Made by a program: the position numbers and the translations under genes. A stretch of DNA of 64,000 bases from Clostridiales bacterium (GTDB lineage Bacteria; Bacillota; Clostridia; Christensenellales; JAISNN01). The DNA is taken from contig JAISNN010000014.1 of assembly GCA_031276195.1 (NCBI GenBank), positions 1-64,000 of the forward strand. Direction: 5' to 3'. A model generated the notes under the pieces. That model was not told the DNA's origin. It saw only the letters and a list, made by a program, of their open reading frames with translations, and ran no database searches. Position 1 is the first letter of the stretch; the number at the start of each line of letters is the position of its first letter. Positions 54,970-62,758 of the stretch are shown here, one piece after another.

Positions 54970-56151
54970 TTATTTGCTCATTTCGACCACGAACGCTTTC
55001 CAAAACTCCTCGTCGAACGCCGCGGGATTCGACCGCATCGATCCGCCGTTTATACACTCTCCCACTATCGCCGCCGACAATTTGTTCAGTCTTTCGTCGT
55101 GAAAGGACATAGGGATTTTCAGCGCGCGCGCAAGACTCCCGACCGCGGCGATCGCCGCCTCCGCCATTATTTCGTCGTCCGAATCGGAATTGCCCGTGAT
55201 CAGCCTGCCGATCTCCGCATATTTTTTCAGCGCGTATGGCTTATTTATTTCCATTATACGCGGAAGTAATATCCCGCAGATCAAACCGTGCGCAAGCCCC
55301 GTATGCGCCCCTATCGGCGACGCCAGCGCGTGAACCGCGCCCGCTCCCGCGTTCGATATAGCCACTCCCGATTTATACGCCGCAAGCGCGGTCTCCTCGC
55401 GCGCGGAGATATTCCCGGGGTCGCTGTACGCCGCCGCAAGATAGCGGATATGCCTAAACCCTTGACGGCAAAATTCGTCCGTCCGTCCGTTCGCATAGTT
55501 CGACGTGAACGCCTCGACCAACTGCGTCAGCGCGTCCATTCCCGAAAACGCCGTTACTTCCCCGGGCGCGCCCGTATACAAAGGCGCGTCGATTATCACG
55601 CATCTCGCGGTAAGCCGCTCGTCGCGGAAACTCTTTTTGTAACGCAGCGCACCGTTTTTTATGACGGCGTTTTTCGTCGCCTCCGCGCCCGTTCCCGCCG
55701 TCGTCGGAATCGCTATAAACGGCAAAGGGGAATTGCGCATTATCTCGCGCCCCGGCAACTCCAAATACTGCTCGACGCCGCCGTCGTTCGCCAGCATTCC
55801 CGAAACCGCTTTCGCCGTGTCTATAACGCTTCCGCCGCCGATCCCGACGACGCAATCGAACCTCCCGCCTCTGTGCCGCCCGACAATCCCGTCGACCGAC
55901 GAAACTTCCGGCTCGCCGCCCGCGTATTCCTCCGTTTCAAAGTCCACGCTTTTTAAAGTCAGCGACGAAAAAAATATTTCCGAATCCTCGCTTTCCAAAA
56001 AATGCTTTCCCGCGATGACAAGACAATTCCGCCCGTGCGGCGCGATATACCGCCCCGCAGAAACGATCGCGTACCTCTTTATGATCACGTTTTGAGGCAT
56101 ATTCAGCCGAATTTGCTCTTCTTGCTCGTCTTGTAAATAAACTTGCGCCAT
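54970..56151 (-). CDS. Iron-containing alcohol dehydrogenase
   Basis: The 393-residue group III dehydrogenase has the nucleotide-binding GIGGGSVIDTAKA, PTTAGTGAEATKNAVI, GMDALTQLVEAF (metal Asp) and the His-rich metal loop HALASPIGAHTGLAHG. The substrate range of the family includes short alcohols, butanol, 1,3-propanediol and lactaldehyde. The substrate here cannot be told. RBS GGAGAT nine bases before ATG; an internal ATG at residue 20 is an alternative start. Monocistronic. Confidence 0.92.
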   Translation of the reverse strand: MAQVYLQDEQEEQIRLNMPQNVIIKRYAIVSAGRYIAPHGRNCLVIAGKHFLESEDSEIFFSSLTLKSVDFETEEYAGGEPEVSSVDGIVGRHRGGRFDCVVGIGGGSVIDTAKAVSGMLANDGGVEQYLELPGREIMRNSPLPFIAIPTTAGTGAEATKNAVIKNGALRYKKSFRDERLTARCVIIDAPLYTGAPGEVTAFSGMDALTQLVEAFTSNYANGRTDEFCRQGFRHIRYLAAAYSDPGNISAREETALAAYKSGVAISNAGAGAVHALASPIGAHTGLAHGLICGILLPRIMEINKPYALKKYAEIGRLITGNSDSDDEIMAEAAIAAVGSLARALKIPMSFHDERLNKLSAAIVGECINGGSMRSNPAAFDEEFWKAFVVEMSK

Positions 56152-56761
56152 AGCGTCGATATCTCCCGTCGAATTTTAACGTCTTTTTTAAAAACGTCTT
56201 CTAAACGTTTTTTTAACGTTTTTTAACGTTCGGAATTTGAGTATTCCCTTTTCGACTCTATTTTAACATATAAACGCTTCAATTTCAATAGGTTTTTTTG
56301 TTTTTTATTTTTTATTTTTTTTTATGCGGGAGAAAATTTTTTGAAAAAAGTTTTTCTCCCGTACCCTCTTTCAAAAACTTTCAATAATTTTAATGAAAAG
56401 GCTATGTTTTTGCCGGCTGTCATAGGTAATTTGAATGAAAACTCTTTGAATGGTATTCCCCGGACGTTATATTTCAAAAACTTTTAGTATTTTTAATGAA
56501 AAGGCTATGTTTTTGCCGACCGCAATAGGTAATTCGAACGAAAACCCTTTGAAAGGTATTCCTCCGACGCTCTCTTTCAAAAACTTTAAATAATTTTAAT
56601 GAAAAGGTTATGTTTTTTCCGGCCGCAATGGGTAATTTGAATGAAAACTCTTTGAAAGGTATTTCCCGGACGTTATATTTCAAAAACTTTTAGTATTTTA
56701 GATAACGTCTTTTAAGTTTTAGATTTTTCGGACGGAAAGCGGTTTGTTTTTATTTTTTATA
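56152..56761. repeat. Intergenic region: family B copy and a 103-bp tandem repeat
   Basis: The B copy is at about 56325-56390. TAATGAAAAGGCTATGTTTT recurs at 56391, 56494 and 56597, an exact 103-bp step. The unit also contains GGTAATTTGAATGAAAACTC and TTTGAAAGGTATTCC. Small minus-strand frames in the array are artefacts of the repeat. Confidence 0.85.
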
Positions 56762-57232
56762 CTAATCGTGTTTTTCCCCGGCGTAAAACGGCTTTCCGAA
56801 CATTATTCCGTCCGTTCCTCCGACCTCCATAAATATCGGCGGCATCACCGCCGCGCTCCCTCCGCCTTGCCCGAACGACAGCCTGACCCCCCTTTTGCCG
56901 TCCTGCCTCTGCGACGGACGGGCGCGCAAACGCAAGGCATATGAGGTCAGCGCGAGAGAAAAAACACGCCGCTTCATAAGTATGCGATAGGCGTTTTTGA
57001 GCGTTACGCCGTTCAAAAGATATTGAACGAAATATTCGACCGCCGCGCCCGAATCCGCCCCGACCGCGTCCAACGCTTCGAGATTTTTCGCGCATTCTTC
57101 GCACAACGGCAAAAATTCCCCGTCATCCGGATCGCGCGCCGCCGCGCGCTCTCTCTCCTTTGCCTCGGCAACCCTTTTGTCAACCTCGAATCCGCCGCCG
57201 CAAAAATCGCAAAATACCATCACTTGCTTCAT
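56762..57232 (-). CDS. Zinc-ribbon-type protein, unknown
   Basis: The start at 57232 has GAGGAAA ahead. The 156-residue product opens with VMVFCDFCGGGFEVDKRVAEAKERERAAA and has a second pair in LPLCEECAKNLEAL, so two CxxC pairs could bind one zinc. A helical segment (residues about 60-100, GAAVEYFVQYLLNGVTLKNAYRI) follows, then a basic region. No homologue comes to mind. Convergent or co-directional with the ApgM-like gene downstream of it by about 185 bp. Confidence 0.6.
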   Translation of the reverse strand: MKQVMVFCDFCGGGFEVDKRVAEAKERERAAARDPDDGEFLPLCEECAKNLEALDAVGADSGAAVEYFVQYLLNGVTLKNAYRILMKRRVFSLALTSYALRLRARPSQRQDGKRGVRLSFGQGGGSAAVMPPIFMEVGGTDGIMFGKPFYAGEKHD

Positions 57233-57417
57233 TTTATTTCCTCGCTTAACATTGCCGCATAATCGACCGCTCCGCCCCCCCTCTTCGCGGAGGAGAATTT
57301 TCGCTCTCACGGTGATAAGTATGACCTATCTTAACTTATTTGGAATTTAATAAACAACTCGATATTATTAAAAGTTTTTTCACGTTTGACTTACTATCAC
57401 GCTCAATCTCACGCTTC

Positions 57418-58944
57418 CTAATTCTCTATAAAAAACTTCAAGAGGCTTTCTCCGCTCTCGAAAAAACCGCCCTTTTTTACCGCCATTTCGTTATATTCGC
57501 TCACGCCGTTCGACAGGTTTTTTTGTCCGTCGAAAATCATAAACGGCACGGGATCTACGCTGTGCGTCATCGTCGAAAGCGGCGTGGGGTGGTCGGGCAG
57601 AATCATAAGCGAATATTCGAGATTTTTTTTGTCAAGCCCGTCCTTTATATATCCGATCACGCCGTCGATCTTTTCGATCGAACGAATCTTTCCCTCGCGG
57701 TCGCCGTGGTGTCCGCATTCGTCCGCCGCCTCGATATGGAGATATACAAAATCGCAGCCGTCCGAAACCGCCGAAAGCGCCGCTTCGGCTTTGCCTAAAA
57801 AGTTTGTCTCGACCGTTCCCGTCGCGCCCTCGACCTCATAGATTTTCATATTCGCCGCCATACCGATCCCTTTGATCAAATCCACGGCGGAGATAACCGC
57901 GCCCTTCTTTCCGTTTAACTTATAAAAATCGTCTATCATCGGCTTTTTTCCCTCGCCCCAAAGCCAAACGGCGTTGGCGGGATTTTGTCCGCGTTCGATC
58001 CGTTTTTTGTTGATCTCGTGCGCCGTCAAAAATTTATGCGACTCCTCGATGATCTCCCTAAAAGTTTCTCCGTATACGCCGCGCGGCAGATATCCGCCGA
58101 TTTTTTTGCCCGATATGTCGTGCGGCGGGGTGCAGACCGTCCCCGTCTTGCCGTTCTCTATGATCAGACAGTTTCTGTATGAAACGCCTCCGTAAAACGT
58201 GAAACATCCGACGGCTAAGGCGGGCTTTCCGGACGGATCTATACCGCCGCTTTCGTCGCTTTTTTCTATAATATCTGTTATGTTTTGAATCGTTTTCGGC
58301 GTTTCGGCGGTTTTTTGCGGTACTGTACCGCGTTTTTGGGAATCGCTTAACGCCTTTAAATGCTTTTCAAAATCGGCGATTAGTATATGCGCCTCCCCCG
58401 TGCCGATTTCGCCCGCGCTGTAATCGAGCATTATCTTTTCGCCGAAACAATCCGAGCCGGCTTGCGGATCTTGACTTTGAATCCGGCGGTTTTGGGCGTT
58501 TGCGTTTATGCCGCGTTGTAAAGTTGAATTTGCGTTTGCGTTTTTGTTCGCGCCGTTGCGGCGTTCGGCGTTTGCGTTTATGCCGCCGTTCTCTTGCGCG
58601 TCCGCGCTTTTCTTTTCCGCATTCCCCAAGGTTACAAGGTTGCATCTCAACGCCAAATCGTCGTCTTTCATCGCGATTCCGATACTGACGGCTTCGAGCG
58701 GCGAACGCCCCGTGTAATACCGCTTCGGATCGTAGCCCATAACGGAAAGATTCGCGACGTCGCTCCCGGGCTTCATTCCGTCGGGAACGGTCTTGACCAG
58801 CCCCGCGAAAGAACGCCCGATCAACGAATCTATGACGGGAGTTTTCGCCTCGCAAAGCGGCGTTTGAGGATCTGCCGCGCCGCCGCGCGGAATGTCCGCC
58901 ATACCGTCGCCGAGAATTATTATCTTTATCTTTGAATCGCTCAT
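57418..58944 (-). CDS. Cofactor-independent phosphoglycerate mutase, ApgM type, with insertions
   Basis: The 508-residue alkaline-phosphatase-superfamily enzyme interconverts 3- and 2-phosphoglycerate, or in some annotations acts as a proposed homoserine kinase. IIILGDGMAD (metal Asp), MKPGSDVANLSVMGYDPKRYYTGRSPLEA (catalytic Ser), HIEAADECGHHGD and ILPDHPTPL are complete. Normal length is about 400. The excess lies in two insertions: about 110-170 (N/A/R-rich, GGINANAERRNGANKNANA) and about 205-255, which contains KRGTVPQK from a family C palindrome. Both lie outside the catalytic motifs. AGGAAA RBS. Confidence 0.88.
   Translation of the reverse strand: MSDSKIKIIILGDGMADIPRGGAADPQTPLCEAKTPVIDSLIGRSFAGLVKTVPDGMKPGSDVANLSVMGYDPKRYYTGRSPLEAVSIGIAMKDDDLALRCNLVTLGNAEKKSADAQENGGINANAERRNGANKNANANSTLQRGINANAQNRRIQSQDPQAGSDCFGEKIMLDYSAGEIGTGEAHILIADFEKHLKALSDSQKRGTVPQKTAETPKTIQNITDIIEKSDESGGIDPSGKPALAVGCFTFYGGVSYRNCLIIENGKTGTVCTPPHDISGKKIGGYLPRGVYGETFREIIEESHKFLTAHEINKKRIERGQNPANAVWLWGEGKKPMIDDFYKLNGKKGAVISAVDLIKGIGMAANMKIYEVEGATGTVETNFLGKAEAALSAVSDGCDFVYLHIEAADECGHHGDREGKIRSIEKIDGVIGYIKDGLDKKNLEYSLMILPDHPTPLSTMTHSVDPVPFMIFDGQKNLSNGVSEYNEMAVKKGGFFESGESLLKFFIEN
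58317..58332. repeat. In-frame family C palindrome inside the ApgM-like gene
   Basis: GCGGTACTGTACCGCG, identical to the core of the intergenic copies at 13314-13634, is read on the minus strand as K-R-G-T-V-P-Q-K. Confidence 0.9.
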
Positions 58945-59244
58945 AATACAAAATTTCCTTTTTGCTTTTTCTTAAAGACGCGCTCCGCTTTTTTTATGCG
59001 GAAACGTCCTTTATCCTTTCGACTTTTTTATTCTTAATGTGATTTATGGTTTTAAGGTACTATACCGCGCTTTTTTGCGGAATTATATAAATGCTTTTAG
59101 GTTTTTGTTTTTATTTATAACTTCGTTTTTAAGACACTATACCGCGCTTTTTTTGGCAAACGTCTTTTTATTCTTTATTATTTCTATTCTTAATCTCATT
59201 TGTTTTTTTAAGGTACTATACCGCGCTTTTTCCGTGAAAATCCT
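58945..59244. repeat. Intergenic region with three half-palindromic family C units
   Basis: AAG(G/A)(T/C)ACTATACCGCGCTTTT occurs at about 59055, 59132 and 59212. Only the right arm plus GGTA of the palindrome is kept. The linkers are T-rich. Confidence 0.7.
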
Positions 59245-59826
59245 TTATCCTTTCAGTTTTTTTCTTATTCTCTGTATCGCGTTGTCAATGCTCTTTTCCG
59301 TTGCGTTTTTTTTGATTTCTCCGCCGCTTCTGATCTCCGCGGCTATCTCCGAATAACTTTTTCCTTCGAGATATTTTTCCATAATGATCCGCTCTAAACG
59401 GCTTAGCGTTTTTGATTCCGCTTTCAATTCCTCGTATGCCTCCGCCGATAAGACGCGTTCTTCGGGTCCGAAAAAATCGGGAGCCGTTCCGAGATCGTCC
59501 AGCGGAACGCAGTTATTGAGAGCATAATTTTTCGCGCTGTTGTTTTTTCGCACCGCGTCTATGATCTGCCTCTTTATGCAAAGCGACGCGAAACTCTTGA
59601 ACCGCGGATTTCTCTCGGCGTCAAATCTCAAAACCGCGCGGTAAAGCCCGATCATACCCTCTTGAATCAAATCGTCGCGCTCCCCCCCCGTCAAAAAAAA
59701 CCGCCGCGCGCATTGCAAAACCACGCTCTTATACCGCGTCAAAAGCGCGTCCATAGCGTCGGCGTCGCCGCCGCGCGCAAACTCCGCGAGATTTTCGTCC
59801 GAATATTCGTCCGACGGTTTTTTCAT
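59245..59826 (-). CDS. SigH-type RNA polymerase sigma factor
   Basis: The 193-residue sigma-70 family protein shows region 2 (LLTRYKSVVLQCARRFFLTGGERDDLIQEGMIGLYRAV, FKSFASLCIKRQIIDAVRK) and region 4.2 (LSRLERIIMEKYLEGKSYSEIAAEI, KSIDNAIQRIRKKL). The match is best to Firmicute SigH (sigma-30), which controls early stationary-phase and sporulation or competence genes. Its proximity to rlmB agrees with the rlmB-yacP-sigH order of Bacillus, although yacP is missing. RBS GGAG. Confidence 0.88.
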   Translation of the reverse strand: MKKPSDEYSDENLAEFARGGDADAMDALLTRYKSVVLQCARRFFLTGGERDDLIQEGMIGLYRAVLRFDAERNPRFKSFASLCIKRQIIDAVRKNNSAKNYALNNCVPLDDLGTAPDFFGPEERVLSAEAYEELKAESKTLSRLERIIMEKYLEGKSYSEIAAEIRSGGEIKKNATEKSIDNAIQRIRKKLKG

Positions 59827-60174
59827 AACATACTCCGTTTTTTTAAGTAAGAAATTGCCGGGGAAACTTTTTGAAAAAAGTTTTGGTACGTTTGACGGCG
59901 TTTTATTTATTATCGTAAAATATATTCGCCGCGCGCTTTTCGCTATAATACGGTTTCGCGGCTCTGTACCGCGTTTTTTTGAGATTTTGCGGTTAGATAT
60001 ATTCGCGGCATTATCCCGCGCTTTTTACGGCATTTGGCGGTTAAATATTTTTTCCGTGTTTATCTTTTCGCCGCGCGCCGTTTCGCGGCTCTGTACCGCG
60101 TTTGTTTGAGATTTTGCGGTTAGATATATTCGCGGTTCTGTACCGCCGTTTTTTATCGCGTAACGCGGCATTCT
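59827..60174. repeat. Intergenic region with family B fragment and family C cluster
   Basis: A truncated B stem (AAACTTTTTGAAAAAAGTTTT) lies at 59862-59885. Family C variants occur at 59957 (CGCGGCTCTGTACCGCG), 60003 (CGCGGCATTATCCCGCG), 60084 (CGCGGCTCTGTACCGCG) and 60131. TTTGAGATTTTGCGGTTAGA repeats after the first and third. Confidence 0.8.
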
Positions 60175-60912
60175 TCAAACTTTTAAATCTCTCTGTCTTA
60201 TGATCTCATAGAGGGCGATTCCGCAGGCGACGGACGCGTTCAGCGAATTCACCTTTCCCAGCGTCGGCAGGCTCACAACCCTGTCGCAAAGTTTTTTTGT
60301 CAACGCGTGAACGCCCTCGCCCTCGCCGCCTATGACAAGCGCGATGTCGCCCCTCAGCGGTTTCGCCGAATAGATCGGTTCGCCGTCCATATCGGCGGCG
60401 ACGATATTTATAAATTCGTCCTTCAACGTCCTTATCGCGTCGTTTATATTAGTTACTCTCGCGATCTTGACGTGCGCCGACGCGCCCGCCGAAACTTTGA
60501 CGACCGCGTCCGTTACGCCCGCGGCTCTGTGCTTTCCGATTATGATTCCGTTCGCGCCCGCGCACTCGGCGACTCTGATTATCGCGCCTAAGTTGTGCGG
60601 ATCCTCTATACCGTCCAAAACCAATATCAAACGCGCGCCTTTCGCCTTGTCCGCCGCCAAAATGTCTTTTATATCGGCGTATTTAAAATCGGTCGTAACC
60701 GCCAGCGCGCCTTGATGCCGCCCCGAAACCGAAAGTTTGTCGAGCAGTTCCTTTTCGGCGTAGATGACCTTTATCTTTCGCTCTAACGCGCGCGCGACGA
60801 TATACGAAAGTTGGGGGTCGGGCTTCGCGGAGTTTTTTTGGACGTATAGTTTTTCTATCGTCGCAGAGCCTTTCAGTAATTCTTTTACGGGATTTTTTCC
60901 TTCCACTATCAT
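60175..60912 (-). CDS. rlmB: TrmH-family 23S rRNA 2'-O-methyltransferase
   Basis: The 245-residue SPOUT methyltransferase matches RlmB, which methylates G2251 of 23S rRNA. MIVEGKNPVKELL (substrate-binding domain start), LVLDGIEDPHNLGAIIRVAECAGANGIII, VVKVSAGASAHVKIARV, VIGGEGEGV and LPTLGKVNSLNASVACGIALYEI (knot) are intact. AAGGA upstream. Confidence 0.94.
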   Translation of the reverse strand: MIVEGKNPVKELLKGSATIEKLYVQKNSAKPDPQLSYIVARALERKIKVIYAEKELLDKLSVSGRHQGALAVTTDFKYADIKDILAADKAKGARLILVLDGIEDPHNLGAIIRVAECAGANGIIIGKHRAAGVTDAVVKVSAGASAHVKIARVTNINDAIRTLKDEFINIVAADMDGEPIYSAKPLRGDIALVIGGEGEGVHALTKKLCDRVVSLPTLGKVNSLNASVACGIALYEIIRQRDLKV

Positions 60913-61392
60913 TTTTGTTTCCTTAATCCTTCTTTATTTTCCTATTGATTTTTTTTAGAATTTCTTCGTTTTTTTTTTAGAATTTCAATATGTAATTTTG
61001 CCGCTTATTATTGCCTTCTTTTTCGGCTTTCCGCGTCCGTTGCTTTTTAATTTTATTATACATTTGTTTTTATTTTTTCTATTCCGTTTGTTTTTCGCGG
61101 TTCTATACCGCCGTTTTAGGCTTGTTTTGCCGTTCCTTTGGTTTCTTTCCGTTCCGTTTGTTTTTCGCAATACTATACCGCACTATACCGCCGTTTTAGG
61201 GCTTGTTCTATCTTTCTTTGATTTCTTTCCGTTCCGTTTGACTTTTGCGGTTCTATACCGCCGTTTTGAGGCTTGCTATTACATTTTTTATCGTTTGATT
61301 TTTACCCGCGTTTTTTATGTCGAATAATATGCGGTTTTAGATCAAACGCGCGTTTGATTTAAAAGTTTAGCCGCTATATACGCCGTATAAAT
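60913..61392. repeat. Intergenic region with ~75-bp repeat and a covarying palindrome
   Basis: TTCCGTTTG...GCGGTTCTATACCGCCGTTTTAGG-like units lie at about 61083, 61153 and 61231. At 61335-61364 arms TTTTAGATCAAACGC and GCGTTTGATTTAAAA form a palindrome homologous to that at 47722 but with a different core, followed by AGTTTAGCCGCTATATA. It lies about 30 bp after the radC stop codon. Confidence 0.75.
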
Positions 61393-62322
61393 TTAACCGC
61401 CCTCGTTTCGGCTCGTCTTATGTCCGCTGTTCCAAATGTAAAACGCGTCGTTTAATTCCGATTTGTATTTATCGGACATACTGTTCCTAATCTTCAAAAA
61501 TTGTTCGTTCTCGCGGAAACTGTAATAGTCGTCGTTGTTCCCGACGATTATGTGGTCAAGCAGGTTGATCTCCAAAACGGGAAAAACCGAAAGCATCTCG
61601 ATCGACGCGTCTATGTCGTTCTTTGACGGACGGATATCGCCCGACGGGTGATTGTGGATTATGACGATATTCGTCGCGCCGCATTGCAAGGCGATCTCGG
61701 CGATTTGCCTAAGGTATATCGCGGTTTGGTTGACGATTCCTTTTTGCAAAAGTACGCGGCGAATGAGTTTGAACCCGCCGTTTAGACAGAGGAGATACGC
61801 TTGTTCGGTTTTTAGGTTGGTCATAAAACTCTTGACATACTGAAAAACCGCGTAGGACGTGTTTAGGCAGTCGTTCTTTTTCGCTTTGTCATAATTTATT
61901 CTCGACGCGATTTTGTGGTGCAGCGCGATATTCGCCGCCGCTATGTCCGTCATTCCCTTGACCGTCCGCAATTCCTCGAAATCCGCGTCGAAAACCGCCG
62001 ACAGCGAACCGAATTTGTTTATCAATTCGTGCGCTATGACGTTGGTATCTCTGCGCGGAATAAACGGAAACAAAAAATATTCCAAAACCTGATGATCGGG
62101 ACAGATGTCTATGCCGCCGTCCAAAAGTTGCCGCCTAAGACGGCTGCGGTGATCCTTGTGAACGCCCGCGGAACCGGAACTCCTTTGGACGGGCTTGCGC
62201 TTTGTCCTTTTGCGCGGGACTGCCGCGCCGGTTTCAAACGCGCCGACCGGAAGATTTTCAAATAATTTTTCCGATTCGTCCTCACCTTCTAAATTGTTTT
62301 TGAAATTATTTTTTTTATCCAT
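61393..62322 (-). CDS. radC: RadC-family JAMM-domain protein
   Basis: The 309-residue protein contains HRSRLRRQLL with a helix-hairpin-helix region (residues about 55-150) and the JAMM/MPN+ domain at about 155-290, with the metalloprotease-type motif HNHPSGDIRPSKNDID and E upstream. RadC is widespread; its role in DNA repair is disputed. The N-terminal extension includes FETGAAVPRKRTKRK, encoded by a degenerate family C element (about 62208-62235). No Shine-Dalgarno was seen. Confidence 0.88.
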   Translation of the reverse strand: MDKKNNFKNNLEGEDESEKLFENLPVGAFETGAAVPRKRTKRKPVQRSSGSAGVHKDHRSRLRRQLLDGGIDICPDHQVLEYFLFPFIPRRDTNVIAHELINKFGSLSAVFDADFEELRTVKGMTDIAAANIALHHKIASRINYDKAKKNDCLNTSYAVFQYVKSFMTNLKTEQAYLLCLNGGFKLIRRVLLQKGIVNQTAIYLRQIAEIALQCGATNIVIIHNHPSGDIRPSKNDIDASIEMLSVFPVLEINLLDHIIVGNNDDYYSFRENEQFLKIRNSMSDKYKSELNDAFYIWNSGHKTSRNEGG

Positions 62323-62758
62323 GCAAATATTTTAACATAAAACGGGAAAATAGTGTATAATAAAAACGCAGAAATATATTTTTTTATACTAAAAAAACGG
62401 TAAATAGGTAAAAAAATTGAAAATTCGGCGTATCGGGGCTTCGGGAACGGTCTAAAATTTTAAATGTTTTGAGATTTTAAATTCTGCAAAGCGGTTTGAT
62501 ATTTTAAAATATTCAATATTCGGGTTATCGCGGAACGGTCTAAAATTTTAAATATTTTGAGATTTTAAATTCCGCAAAGCGGTTTGATGTTTTAAAATAT
62601 TCAATATTCGGGTTATCGCGGAACGGCTTGTTATGTTTAATATTAAAAGTTTTCAGCCGCCGCAAAAAATGTCCGCCGCTTTAAATATCCGCCGCCTGCA
62701 ACGGCTTTAAACGGCGTAAAATGTTCCATACTAAATTCGCGTAATAAAAGGAGATTCT
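62323..62758. repeat. Intergenic region with an 88-bp repeat and a possible promoter
   Basis: AACGGTCTAAAATTTTAAAT recurs at 62446 and 62534, and AACGG again at 62622, giving two full 88-bp units plus a partial third. TTAACA (62332) and TATAAT (62356-62361) with 18-bp spacing could be a plus-strand promoter for the dipeptidase gene, about 400 bp away. Confidence 0.65.

Noticed and set aside
56474-56683. 69-codon minus-strand frame
   Set aside because: Made entirely of the 103-bp repeat.
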